DNA from: Streptomyces cavernicola
GTDB taxonomy: Bacteria > Actinomycetota > Actinomycetes > Streptomycetales > Streptomycetaceae
Assembly (NCBI RefSeq): GCF_029968035.1
Contig: NZ_JASCIQ010000016.1
Coordinates: forward strand, 62,001-126,000
Direction: 5' to 3'
DNA length: 64,000 nucleotides
The stretch's first letter is position 1, and each line of letters begins with the position of its first letter. The translations under genes were made by a program, and so were the position numbers. This document shows positions 1 to 7,942 of the stretch, one piece after another. The notes beneath the pieces were generated by a model that worked only from the letters and a program-made list of their open reading frames with translations, searched no databases and was not told the DNA's origin.

Positions 1-740
1 GCGGCGTTGGCGGCGGAGGCGGCCGAGGACGCGCCACGGGCCTCGATGATCGCGGCGCCGCGCTTGGCGACGGTCGGGATGAACGTGTCGGCCAGCCACT
101 GCTCGTCGCTGACGACCTCGGCGGCGTTCTTGCCGGCGATCTCCGCGTGGAAGATGTCCGGGTACTGGGTCGCCGAGTGGTTGCCCCAGATGGTGAGGCG
201 CTTGATGTCCTCGACGGACGAGCCGGTCTTCTGCGCGAGCTGCGTCAGGGCGCGGTTGTGGTCGAGGCGGGTCATCGCGGTGAAGCGCTCGGCCGGTACG
301 TCCGGGGCGGCGGCCTGGGCGATCAGGGCGTTGGTGTTGGCCGGGTTGCCGACGACGAGGACCTTGATGTCGTCCGCGGCGTGGTCGTTGATGGCCTTGC
401 CCTGCGGCTTGAAGATGCCGCCGTTGGCCTCGAGCAGGTCACCGCGCTCCATGCCCTTGGCACGGGGGCGGGCGCCCACGAGCAGACCGACGTTGGCGCC
501 CTCGAAGCCCTTGTTCGGGTCGTCGAAGATGTCGATGCCCTTGAGGAGCGGGAACGCGCAGTCGTCGAGCTCCATGGCGGTGCCCTCGGCGGCCTTGACG
601 CCCTGCGGGATCTCGAGGAGGCGCAGCTTGACCGGCACGTCCGCGCCGAGCAGGTGGCCGGAGGCGATGCGGAAGAGCAGCGCGTAGCCGATCTGGCCGG
701 CCGCGCCGGTGACGGTGACATTCACGGGAGTGCGGGTCAT
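1..740 (-). CDS. mdh: malate dehydrogenase, C-terminal part beyond the window
   Basis: NAD-dependent malate dehydrogenase interconverts malate and oxaloacetate in the TCA cycle in the cytoplasm. About 246 N-terminal residues are visible. They show the Rossmann glycine motif GAAGQIGY, the segment VVGNPANTNA, the substrate-binding stretch TAMTRLDHNR and the catalytic-His region IWGNHSATQYPD, the usual order for the cytosolic-type bacterial MDH of about 329 residues. The ATG is preceded by GGAG about seven bases upstream. The reading frame is open to the window edge, so the gene is cut by the window and not broken. A palindrome lies about 100 bp upstream. Family assignment is very secure. Confidence 0.97.
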   Translation of the reverse strand, partial: MTRTPVNVTVTGAAGQIGYALLFRIASGHLLGADVPVKLRLLEIPQGVKAAEGTAMELDDCAFPLLKGIDIFDDPNKGFEGANVGLLVGARPRAKGMERGDLLEANGGIFKPQGKAINDHAADDIKVLVVGNPANTNALIAQAAAPDVPAERFTAMTRLDHNRALTQLAQKTGSSVEDIKRLTIWGNHSATQYPDIFHAEIAGKNAAEVVSDEQWLADTFIPTVAKRGAAIIEARGASSAASAANA

Positions 741-837
741 GGCGATCTCCGTTAAGACAGCTGGCGGTTGGGGCCCTGCCCCGGGTGCAGGATCTCCGTG
801 CAGTCGCCTCGTACCGATCGCTTCGCTCGATGATCGA

Positions 838-855
838 TCTCTTGGCGTCAAGAGA
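838..855. promoter_or_regulatory. palindrome upstream of mdh (candidate operator/promoter)
   Basis: Seen directly: TCTCTTG-GCGT-CAAGAGA, perfect 7-bp arms around 4 bp, 98 bp upstream of the mdh start. On the mdh strand it includes TTGACG, which could also be part of a -35 element. No regulator is assigned. Function is inference from position and symmetry. Confidence 0.4.
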
Positions 856-1144
856 GATCCACCGGTCAGGCTATACCGCCCCACCCGGACCGCACCGCCG
901 GACCTGTGTGGCCCGGCCCACACCACCCCGTCGCGGCGGCGGTCTTCGCCCAGGAGGGGGTGAGCGCCGACCACCGCCGCCGGGTGCCGGAGGCCCCGGA
1001 CTCACGTTCCGAGGACCCGCTCCCGTGGGGGGATGAGACCCGCCTGCCCGAACTCACGCGACGCATGCGTACTTCCCAAAACTGGGGCTCCGCCCCAGAC
1101 CCCGCTCCTCAAACGCCGGAGGGGCTGTCTTTGGGGCGCCCTAC

Positions 1145-1455
1145 AGGGGCGCGGGGAACTGCGCGCCCAGCCACGACGGCGGGACAGCCAAGCTGAGGGG
1201 GTGCCCCATCAGGGGCGCGGGGAACTGCGCGCCCAGCCACGACGGCGCGGCAGACAAACTGGGGGGTGCCCCATCAGGGGCGCGGGGAACTGCGCGCCCA
1301 GCCACGACGGCGGGACAGCCAAGCTGAGGGGGTGCCCCATCAGGGGCGCGGGGAACTGCGCGCCCAGCCACGACGGCGCGGGAGACAAACTGGGGGGTGC
1401 CCCATCAGGGGCGCGGGGAACTGCGCGCCCAGCCACGACGGCGCGGCAGACAAAC
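1145..1455. repeat. five-copy 65/66-bp intergenic tandem repeat
   Basis: Five copies begin near 1145, 1211, 1276, 1342 and 1407. Each has a constant core of about 38 bp starting AGGGGCGCGGGGAACTGCGC and containing CAGCCACGACGGC. The linker alternates between two types: copies 1 and 3 contain GGACAGCCAAGCTGAGG, copies 2 and 4 contain GACAAACTGGGGGG. This implies duplication of a 131-bp dimer. Within the core GGGCGCG can pair with CGCGCCC, so each copy can form a small hairpin. A related single copy lies near 23897. From general knowledge this core is a widespread intergenic element in Streptomyces. No coding function is supported, although frames stay open by base composition. Confidence 0.85.
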
Positions 1456-1469
1456 GACGGCCGGGGCAC

Positions 1470-1605
1470 GGGGCGCAGCCCCGAAGCGGGATCCAGACGC
1501 GGCAGCCCCGGGGAGCTGGATCCAGGGACGGCAGCCCCGAAGCAGGGTCCAGGGGCAGCAGCCCCGGGGGCGGGGGCCGGGGGCGCAGCCGCGGGGGCGC
1601 AGCCT
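1470..1605. repeat. degenerate GCAGCCCCGAAGC-type intergenic repeat
   Basis: Several imperfect copies of a GC-rich unit (GGCAGCCCCGAAGCGGG, GGCAGCCCCGAAGCAGGG, GGGGCGCAGCC) with GGATCCAG or GGTCCAG between them. The same vocabulary recurs at 24010-24200. No gene is supported between 741 and 1680 apart from these repeats and the mdh upstream palindrome. Confidence 0.6.
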
Positions 1606-1680
1606 CCGTGGTCGTCCGTCAGGACTTTCGGGAAGGGGCGGGGCGGGGAGGAAAACCCGCCCGCCGACGGGGGACCCCCG

Positions 1681-2712
1681 TCAACCGTCCGTCCCCGTAC
1701 ACCCCTTCAGCCCAGCCACAAGCGTCCCGCAAGCCTTCGCATCGGCAGCGGCCTCCACAGCCACCATCGGCGTATACGCATCCCCGTCCCCGTCGACCTC
1801 ACCCCTCTGCTCATCGGCGGCGGCCGCACCGGACCCGGTGATCCGCACCGCGTCGCCGGGCGCGGCCTGGGTGATCCGGGCCCAGGCGGCACCGCAGGTC
1901 TCGCTGTACCGGACCTCCACGAGAGCGGTGCCGATGGTGACGCTGGTCGGGGTCCGCGCGAACTCGCCGCTGCAGCCCATCTCTTCGGGATCCTCGCCGG
2001 TGCAGTCCGCGCCCACGCACTTCACGCCGTCGGGCAGCTCGGGCTTGCTCGCGGTCGGCGACGGGGACGGCTTCGCCACCGGCTCGCCCCCACCGAACCC
2101 GAAGCCGCCGAAGTACAGCGCACCCGCGACCACCGCGAGGACCAGGACGACGACGGCGAGGATCGCAAGCCCCTTGCGCCCCCCGCGCCCACCGCCCGGC
2201 CGCCCGGCCCCCGCTCTCCGGGGCACGGCGTCCCGCGGAACGCCCGAGGGATCCACCGGGCCGCCGGCGCGGGCGGAGCGCGCGGCGGCGGACGGAGCGG
2301 AGGACGCCGAGGACGAGGAGGGCCCGGAAGGCCCGGAAGGCGCGCTCCGCCCCTTGGCGTCCGGCTGCGGACCGAACTCGCCCAGCGCGGCCCGCGCCTG
2401 GGAGATGCGGATCGCCTCCATGGTCATGTCGTGCCGCATCTCCGAGCGGCTCCAGGCGCGCTCCGCCAGCTCCCACATCGTGGTGAGGTGCAGCGGATTG
2501 GTGCCGGTGACCTCGGCCAGGGCGACGACCGCGCCCTTCGGCGCGAGCAGCCGGCCGCCCAGGTACCGCTCCCACGACGTCTTGCTGTACCCGGTGCGGT
2601 CCGCGAGCGCGGCGATGCTCAGCCCGCTGCGGTCGACGAGCCTGCGCAGCTGGCTCGTGAACTCCCGTACCTGCGGATCCAGTTCCTCCGGCAGTGCCTT
2701 CCAACGAGGCAT
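1681..2712 (-). CDS. HTH (XRE) membrane-anchored regulator with DUF2690 domain
   Basis: The 343-residue protein has an N-terminal XRE-type helix-turn-helix (about residues 10-80, with LSIAALADRTGYSKTSWERY as the DNA-binding core). A Ser/Pro/Ala-rich linker follows, then one transmembrane helix (residues about 185-210, LAILAVVVLVLAVVAGALYF), a second linker, and a C-terminal extracytoplasmic DUF2690-like domain with paired cysteines (CVGADCTGE, MGCSGEF, YSETCGAAW). The ATG follows a GGGGGAAG ribosome site. The layout suggests a transcription factor tethered to the membrane that senses something outside, but no ligand is known. It stands alone, about 400 bp from the DUF3017-folD pair on the same strand. 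Confidence 0.85.
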   Translation of the reverse strand: MPRWKALPEELDPQVREFTSQLRRLVDRSGLSIAALADRTGYSKTSWERYLGGRLLAPKGAVVALAEVTGTNPLHLTTMWELAERAWSRSEMRHDMTMEAIRISQARAALGEFGPQPDAKGRSAPSGPSGPSSSSASSAPSAAARSARAGGPVDPSGVPRDAVPRRAGAGRPGGGRGGRKGLAILAVVVLVLAVVAGALYFGGFGFGGGEPVAKPSPSPTASKPELPDGVKCVGADCTGEDPEEMGCSGEFARTPTSVTIGTALVEVRYSETCGAAWARITQAAPGDAVRITGSGAAAADEQRGEVDGDGDAYTPMVAVEAAADAKACGTLVAGLKGCTGTDG

Positions 2713-3028
2713 GCTTCCCCCTTGCTCCCCTGTCCCTCCCCGTGTGCGTCAGTCTCCCACCGCCGGGCGGCTGTGCCACATGGAACCCCGGCGCAGGGCC
2801 TCGCGCACCCGCGTGGACGCGTCATTACCTGCTCGTGAAGATCGTTGCGCGCCGCCGACACCGTGCCGGAATGGTCACTTCCGCGTCACAGGGACCAGGC
2901 GGCCCTTGATCCACGGTTGTCACGTCCATGACTCTGGATTCCGGGCGGGAGAACGCGGGACAACAGCGGGGAACACCCGCGGAACCGCAACCGGCACCGG
3001 CACCGGAACCGGCACCACCCTCCAAGAC

Positions 3029-3070
3029 GACGGCGCCCGTCCTCCCTCGGGGGAGAGGACGGGCGCCGTC
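3029..3070. terminator. 16-bp perfect hairpin after DUF3017-folD
   Basis: GACGGCGCCCGTCCTC pairs perfectly with the sequence at 3055-3070 around a 10-nt loop. It lies 47 bp past the DUF3017 stop on the minus strand, as expected for the operon terminator. There is no clear U-tract, as is common in high-GC actinobacteria. Confidence 0.8.
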
Positions 3071-3116
3071 AGCGTTCCCGACGTACAACACACGGGTGGG
3101 AACCGTCAGTTGGCGG

Positions 3117-3554
3117 TCAGTTCGTCACGGTGAAGTGCAGGATCCCTTCCAGGAACGGGATCTCCAGACCGTCCGGCTGCGCCATCAGCGCGAGCAGCAC
3201 GATCACCAGGCCCATCACCCCGTACGTCACCATGTCGGTGAAGCGGGAGCGGACCGCCAGCATGCCCACCGACGGCAGCACCCAGCGCAGTACGGCGCCG
3301 GCGAGCAGCGCGACGCCGATGAGCACCGTGCCGACCCGGAAGAGGTCGAGAGCCGTCAGGAAGAGCCCGAGCCCGGTCAGGCCGAGCACCGTGAGCATCG
3401 GCCACTGGCGGGCGGGCGCGGGCGCGTCACCGGCGGCGGCGCGGCCGCCGCCCTCGGGCCGCGCGGTGTCCCGCGTGATCGAAGGGAACCGCCGGGTCTT
3501 CTTCCGGGGCTCCGGCGCGGGCCCCGCCGCCTCCTGGCTCACCGACGCACCCAT
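3117..3554 (-). CDS. DUF3017 membrane protein
   Basis: A 145-residue protein with a hydrophilic N-terminal third rich in Arg, Ala and Pro, then about three hydrophobic segments (WPMLTVLGLTGLGLFLTAL, RVGTVLIGVALLAGAVLRWV and DMVTYGVMGLVIVLLALMA). This matches actinobacterial DUF3017, which commonly sits directly downstream of folD. I chose the ATG at 3554 because it starts one base after the folD stop, giving tight translational coupling. A longer reading from 3596 would overlap folD by about 40 bp. Function is unknown. Confidence 0.85.
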   Translation of the reverse strand: MGASVSQEAAGPAPEPRKKTRRFPSITRDTARPEGGGRAAAGDAPAPARQWPMLTVLGLTGLGLFLTALDLFRVGTVLIGVALLAGAVLRWVLPSVGMLAVRSRFTDMVTYGVMGLVIVLLALMAQPDGLEIPFLEGILHFTVTN

Positions 3555-3555
3555 G

Positions 3556-4437
3556 TCACCGAGCACCCTGCGCGTCGGCGGCGAGTTCCGCCGCAAGCTC
3601 GGCAGCCTCCACCACGTTCACGAGCAGCTGCGCCCGCGTCATCGGGCCCACGCCGCCCGGGTTCGGCGACAGCCAGCCCGCGACCTCGGCGACGCCGGGG
3701 TGCACATCGCCGACGATCTTGCCGTTCTCGTCCCGGCTGACGCCGACGTCGAGCACCGCGGCGCCCGGCCGTACGTCCTCCGGCTTGATCAGGTGCGGGG
3801 AGCCGGCGGCGGCCACGATGATGTCGGCCTGGCGCAGCTGCGCGGCGAGGTCACGGGTGCCGGTGTGGCACTGCGTCACCGTCGCGTTCTCCGACTTGCG
3901 GGTGAGCAGCAGCGGCAGCGACCGGCCGATGGTCACGCCGCGGCCGACGACGACCACGTGCGCCCCGTTGATCTCCACGCCGAACTGCCGGAGCAGCTTG
4001 ATGACGCCCCACGGGGTGCAGGGCAGCGGCGCCGGCTCGTTGAGCACCAGGCGGCCGAGGTTCATGGGGTGCAGGCCGTCCGCGTCCTTGGCGGGGTCGA
4101 TGAGCTCCAGGATGCGGTTCTCGTCGATGCCCTTGGGGAGCGGCAGCTGCACGATGTACCCGGTGCAGGCCGGGTCCTCGTTCAGCTCGCGCACGACCGC
4201 CTCGATCTCGTCCTGCGTGGCGGAGGCGGGCAGTTCGCGCTGGATGGACGCGATGCCCACCTGCGCGCAGTCGCGGTGCTTGCCCGCGACGTACTTCTGG
4301 CTGCCGGGGTCCTCCCCGACGAGCACGGTGCCGAGGCCGGGCGTGACGCCCCGGGCCTTCAGCGCTTCCACGCGGCGGACGAGGTCGGCCTTGATCGCTG
4401 CGGCGGTGGCCTTGCCATCGAGAATCTGGGCGGTCAT
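3556..4437 (-). CDS. folD: bifunctional methylenetetrahydrofolate dehydrogenase / methenyltetrahydrofolate cyclohydrolase
   Basis: FolD oxidises 5,10-methylene-THF with NADP and hydrolyses methenyl-THF to 10-formyl-THF in the cytoplasm. This supplies formyl groups to PurN and PurH, both encoded about 5-7 kb away in this window. The 293-residue length is standard. Visible signatures are the substrate/catalytic motif GSQKYVAGKHRDC, the family segment YIVQLPLPKGID, the dinucleotide-binding motif VVVGRGVTIGRSLP and the C-terminal signature PNPGGVGPMTRAQLL. The ATG at 4437 starts the conserved N-terminus MTAQILDGKATAA. Upstream open frame is composition-driven. It forms an operon with DUF3017. Confidence 0.97.
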   Translation of the reverse strand: MTAQILDGKATAAAIKADLVRRVEALKARGVTPGLGTVLVGEDPGSQKYVAGKHRDCAQVGIASIQRELPASATQDEIEAVVRELNEDPACTGYIVQLPLPKGIDENRILELIDPAKDADGLHPMNLGRLVLNEPAPLPCTPWGVIKLLRQFGVEINGAHVVVVGRGVTIGRSLPLLLTRKSENATVTQCHTGTRDLAAQLRQADIIVAAAGSPHLIKPEDVRPGAAVLDVGVSRDENGKIVGDVHPGVAEVAGWLSPNPGGVGPMTRAQLLVNVVEAAELAAELAADAQGAR

Positions 4438-4712
4438 ACCCCCATCCTCGCGGATGACCCACCCAGGTCTCCAATCCGGTACGGGACGGCCCTGTGCGGT
4501 CTCCGATCCGGTTCGGGACGGTCCTGTGTCCGCTCTGTGTTGCACTTGCACAACTCTTCCGGCCGTGGCTGGACAAATACGCCGCGCTTTTAGAAGCATG
4601 AGCGGCGCAGTGCCGCGGGCAGTGCACGGGGGGAACACCGCAAGACCGCTCTGACCAAGATCCTCCGTACGAACCGCGTAATCCACGCACGTCAACGGAG
4701 GAAACAAGCGCC

Positions 4713-5255
4713 ATGAGTTTCGGCGACCCCCACAGTCCCTACGGGCAGCAGCCCCAGGGCCAGCCCGGCTACGGCTACCCGCAGGCGCCGCCGGTGCAAC
4801 AGCCCTACGGCGGCTACCCGGCCGGCCCGATGGAGATGCCCAAGCCCGCCCGGCTCGCCCGGATCTTCGCGGCGACCGTCGCCGTCGCGCACCTGATCGT
4901 GGCGATCCTCTTCGGCGTCGCGATGGTGATGTTCGACAGCTACCTCGACAACTCGGGGCTCACCGGCGACGAGGCCGTGGCGGTCGGCGGTGTCGGCAAG
5001 GGCTTCATCGGCTTCCTCATGGTGCTCGCCACGGCGTGGGCCATCGCCGGTCTCGCGATCTTCCTGAAGTGGCCGAACGGCGGCAACGGCCTCCGCGTCT
5101 GGGCGATCGTCTACGGCTCGCTCGCGATCATCACCGGCATCTTCACGATCATGTCGTACGGCCTCGGTCTGGCCCTCATCGCGCTGTCGATCCTGCTGAT
5201 CGTGTTCGCCGCGAAGCGCGAAACGGCCCAGTGGTTCCAGCGGCCGCGCCACTGA
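4713..5255 (+). CDS. membrane protein with Gly/Gln/Tyr/Pro-rich N-terminus
   Basis: A 180-residue protein. Residues 1-45 are a low-complexity, probably cytoplasmic tail (SFGDPHSPYGQQPQGQPGYG and following). After it come about four hydrophobic segments, including ARIFAATVAVAHLIVAILFG, a segment around GFIGFLMVLATAWAIAGLAIF, and two C-terminal ones ending in KRETAQWFQRPRH. A strong GGAGG ribosome site precedes the ATG. It is the first of three co-directional genes whose products share the SFGDPN/YGDPN start and PQQ-rich tail, so it probably arose by duplication. It is closest to the second (NGGN and AIVYG segments shared). Function is unknown. Confidence 0.85.
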   Translation: MSFGDPHSPYGQQPQGQPGYGYPQAPPVQQPYGGYPAGPMEMPKPARLARIFAATVAVAHLIVAILFGVAMVMFDSYLDNSGLTGDEAVAVGGVGKGFIGFLMVLATAWAIAGLAIFLKWPNGGNGLRVWAIVYGSLAIITGIFTIMSYGLGLALIALSILLIVFAAKRETAQWFQRPRH

Positions 5256-5304
5256 ATCCGCTCGGTCCTCTCTCAAGTCCCCAACTCCCAGAAGGAGTCT
5301 CGCC

Positions 5305-5895
5305 ATGAGCTTCGGCGACCCGAACAACCCCTACGGCCAGCAGCAGCAGGGCCCCTACGGCCAGCCCCAGCAGGGCCAGCCCGGCTACGGCTACCCCCAG
5401 CAGGCCCCGCAGGGCGTCCCGCAGCAGGGTTACGGCTACCCGCAGCAGGCCCAGCAGGGCGGCTACCCCGGTTACCCCGGCGGTGCCATGGAGATGCCCG
5501 GCGGTGTCAAGGCCGCCCGCGTCATGCTCTGGGTGATCGTCGCCTTCCAGATCATCGGCGGCATCGCCAGCTTCGTGGGCGCCGCCGCGCTGGGCTCCAT
5601 CGACGACGGCACCACCACCACGGACGACTCCGCCCTGGCCCTCGGCTCCGGCATGATCGTCGTGATGGGCATCCTGATCCTCATCCTGGCCGGCCTCGGC
5701 GCCTGGCTCGCGCTGAGCTTCAAGAACGGTGGCAACACCACCCGCATCTGCGCCATCGTCTACGGCGCGTTCGTCGTCCTCGGCGGCATCTTCCAGCTCC
5801 CGCTCGGCATCGTGTCCATCGCCGTCGGCGTGCTGATCATCGTCTTCACCGCGAAGTCCGACGGTGCCGCCTGGTTCAACCGCCCGCGTTACTGA
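5305..5895 (+). CDS. membrane protein, paralogue of the gene just upstream
   Basis: A 196-residue protein with a 60-residue Gly/Gln/Pro/Tyr-rich N-terminal tail built from PYGQ and GYGYPQQ units. About four transmembrane segments follow and the protein ends GAAWFNRPRY, closely mirroring the ending of the preceding protein. Conserved pairs include LSFKNGGNTTRICAIVYGAF against the equivalent NGGNGLRVWAIVYG. A GAAGGAG ribosome site precedes the ATG, 49 bp after the previous stop, so co-transcription is likely. Such tails can make proteins self-associate, but nothing here proves a role. Confidence 0.85.
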   Translation: MSFGDPNNPYGQQQQGPYGQPQQGQPGYGYPQQAPQGVPQQGYGYPQQAQQGGYPGYPGGAMEMPGGVKAARVMLWVIVAFQIIGGIASFVGAAALGSIDDGTTTTDDSALALGSGMIVVMGILILILAGLGAWLALSFKNGGNTTRICAIVYGAFVVLGGIFQLPLGIVSIAVGVLIIVFTAKSDGAAWFNRPRY

Positions 5896-6014
5896 GCGAC
5901 CAGCGGCGTTCCGCCGTATCCGCAGGGAGAGGCCGGCCGCCCGCTCGGGCAGTCGGCCTCTTGCCGTCCTCCTCCCCCCTCCCCGCACTCCCCCCGCTCC
6001 GAAGGACAGACGCC

Positions 6015-6746
6015 ATGAGTTACGGCGACCCGAACAACCCGTACGGACAGCAGCCCCAGCAGCCCCAGGGCCAGCCCTACGGCTACCCGCAGCAGCCCCA
6101 GGGGCAGCCCGGTTACGGCTACCCGCAGCAGGCCCCGCAGGGCGTCCCGCCGCAGCAGGGGCACGGCTACCCGCAGCAGCCGCAGCCCGGCTACCAGGCA
6201 CAGCCGCCGGGCGGCTACGGCTTCGTGCACCTGCCCGCGCTCGGCACCGTGCAACTGGCCAGCATGGGCTCCCGGTTCGGCGCCCGGCTCATCGACGGCG
6301 TCGTGATCGGCGTCATCTACGGCATCTTCATGACCGTCGGCGTTTTCAGCGCCATGGGTCTGGCCGAGGAGGGCGACAAGTGTGACTGGGAGGCCGCCGA
6401 CTATTACGCCTGCCAGGACGAGGCCAACATGAACGCCCTGTTCGTGGGCCTCGGCGTGATGGCCGCCCTCGCCCTCATCACCCTGCTCTACGAGTGGATG
6501 ATGATCTCCTTCGCCGGTGCGACGCTCGGCAAGATGGCCGTCGGCATCAAGGTCGTCAAGGACGACACCGGCCAGGCCCCCGGCATCGGCGGCGGCTTCG
6601 TCCGCTGGGTCATCCCGCAGCTCGGCGGCATCCTCTGCGGCATCGGCACACTGCTCGTGTTCCTGTCGCCGTTCTGGGACAACTCCGGCCGCCAGGTCGG
6701 CTGGCACGACAAGGCCGCGCACACGGTGGTCATCAAGAAGCCGTAA
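6015..6746 (+). CDS. RDD family membrane protein
   Basis: A 243-residue protein. Residues 1-70 form a PQQ/GYGYPQQ-rich tail like those of the two upstream proteins. After it comes an RDD domain with the diagnostic start SRFGARLIDGVVIGVIYG, later the SFAGATLGKMAVGIKVVKD motif, and the end DNSGRQVGWHDKAAHTVVI typical of the family. Three to four transmembrane helices are expected. I chose ATG 6015 because GAAGGAC lies just upstream and the SYGDPNNPYGQQ start matches its neighbours. RDD proteins are implicated in transport or membrane homeostasis in some bacteria, but the substrate is unknown here. The gene is closed by an 18-bp perfect hairpin. Confidence 0.9.
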   Translation: MSYGDPNNPYGQQPQQPQGQPYGYPQQPQGQPGYGYPQQAPQGVPPQQGHGYPQQPQPGYQAQPPGGYGFVHLPALGTVQLASMGSRFGARLIDGVVIGVIYGIFMTVGVFSAMGLAEEGDKCDWEAADYYACQDEANMNALFVGLGVMAALALITLLYEWMMISFAGATLGKMAVGIKVVKDDTGQAPGIGGGFVRWVIPQLGGILCGIGTLLVFLSPFWDNSGRQVGWHDKAAHTVVIKKP

Positions 6747-6779
6747 CCGCGGCCTACTCGACGCAGCGAAGCGCCCCAC

Positions 6780-6819
6780 GCAAAACGCTCGGCTGGGAAA
6801 CCCCAGCCGAGCGTTTTGC
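6780..6819. terminator. 18-bp perfect hairpin terminator
   Basis: GCAAAACGCTCGGCTGGG pairs perfectly with 6802-6819 around a four-base AAAC loop. The flanking AAAA/TTTT makes it a near-canonical intrinsic terminator on the plus strand, 33 bp after the RDD stop. Confidence 0.9.
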
Positions 6820-6956
6820 ATGATCGACCGTCGAACTCGTCAGTCCAGTCCTTGCCGCGGTGATCGAACAGTCCGGCGCGACGCCCCTGAATGCCGGGTA
6901 TAGCCTGAAATTCCCCCACTTGGTTAGCACGGCCGCTCCCTTCAGAGGAGTGCCTC

Positions 6957-7652
6957 ATGACGTTCGTCCAGCTCATCGACTGCAAGACCCACGACGTCGA
7001 CCGGCTCAACCGGCTGATGGACAACTGGGTCGTGGCGACCCAGGGCAAGCGGACCGCCACGCACTCGATCGTCGGCCGGGACCGCTCCGACTCCACGCAC
7101 GTCGTCGAGATCGTGGAGTTCCCGTCCTATGAGGAGGCGCAGAAGAACTCCAACCTCCCCGAGACCAACCGCATCTTCGAGGAGATGGTCGCCGCCTGCG
7201 ACGGCATGCCCACGTTCACGGACCTCGACGTCGTACGCGACGAACAGCTCAACAAGGCCGTCGTCACCCGGCTCTTCGAGGAGGCCATCAACGGCAACAA
7301 TCTCGACCTGTGCGACGAACTGTGTACCGCGGACTACCGGGAACACTCCGCCGGCCGCTCCTCGTACGACCTTGACCTCGCCCAGGCCAGGCGGGAGAAC
7401 CAGGAGCACCTCGACGCCTTCAGCCCCCGGATGACCGTGGAGAGCATGGTCGCCGAGGGTGACATGGTGTGCTGCCGGGTCTCCATCCAGGGCCGCCACG
7501 TAGGCGCTTTCCGCGGGATCGAGCCGACCGGCAAGGACCTCACCGGAACCGGCCAGGCCACGTTCCGCTGCCTCGGCGGCAAGATCGCCGAGGGCTGGCT
7601 GAACTTCGACGACCTGGGACTGGCCCAGCAACTCGGGATGATGCAGGCCTGA
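6957..7652 (+). CDS. SnoaL-like ester cyclase / polyketide cyclase-fold protein
   Basis: A 231-residue two-part protein. Residues 1-85 resemble a dimeric alpha/beta-barrel style domain (FVQLIDCKTHDVDRLNRLMD, then HVVEIVEFPSYEEA). Residues 95-225 form a SnoaL-like domain, recognisable from the start VVTRLFEEAINGNNLDLCDE, the motif DYREHS, and the centre VEGDMV-type segment MVAEGDMVCCRVSIQGRHVG. SnoaL-fold proteins range from aldol cyclases to binding proteins, and no biosynthetic genes adjoin, so the substrate is unknown. GAGGAG precedes the ATG. The fusion of two small-ligand folds in one chain is the main point of note. Confidence 0.8.
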   Translation: MTFVQLIDCKTHDVDRLNRLMDNWVVATQGKRTATHSIVGRDRSDSTHVVEIVEFPSYEEAQKNSNLPETNRIFEEMVAACDGMPTFTDLDVVRDEQLNKAVVTRLFEEAINGNNLDLCDELCTADYREHSAGRSSYDLDLAQARRENQEHLDAFSPRMTVESMVAEGDMVCCRVSIQGRHVGAFRGIEPTGKDLTGTGQATFRCLGGKIAEGWLNFDDLGLAQQLGMMQA

Positions 7653-7654
7653 CC

Positions 7655-7942
7655 TCAGTCCACGGGGCCCCGCAGCTCGCGTACGAACGACGCCCAGGCG
7701 CCGGCGGGGAACACGAGCACGGGGCCCTCGGTGTTCTTGGAGTCCCGGACGGGGACGAGGCCGGGGAGGTCGTCGCGGACTTCGACACACTCCCCGCCGT
7801 CACCGTTGCTGTAGCGGGACTTGCGCCAGGGCGCGGCGCCCGGGAACGCTTCGGCGACCTCGACGCAGGCACCGCCGTCGCCGTTGCTATAGCTGGACTT
7901 GCGCCAGATGGCGGTGCTCAACTCAATGCGATTGCTTGCCAT
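7655..7942 (-). CDS. DUF397 protein with duplicated motif
   Basis: A 95-residue protein. DUF397 proteins are small partners of HTH-DUF5753 regulators in Streptomyces (WhiJ/AbaA-like sets). Here the motif occurs twice: a short N-terminal copy WRKSSYSNGDGGACVEVAEA and a full C-terminal copy WRKSRYSNGDGGECVEVRDD continuing VPVRDSKNTEGPVLVFPAGAW. The start ATG at 7942 lies inside the 3' end of the upstream HTH gene (20-bp overlap), so translation is coupled. Partner status is family knowledge plus context. Confidence 0.88.
   Translation of the reverse strand: MASNRIELSTAIWRKSSYSNGDGGACVEVAEAFPGAAPWRKSRYSNGDGGECVEVRDDLPGLVPVRDSKNTEGPVLVFPAGAWASFVRELRGPVD

Noticed and set aside
1033..2838. 601-residue plus-strand open frame
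   Set aside because: It reads through the tandem repeat and antisense to the HTH-DUF2690 gene with no recognisable domain. It is a composition-driven open frame.
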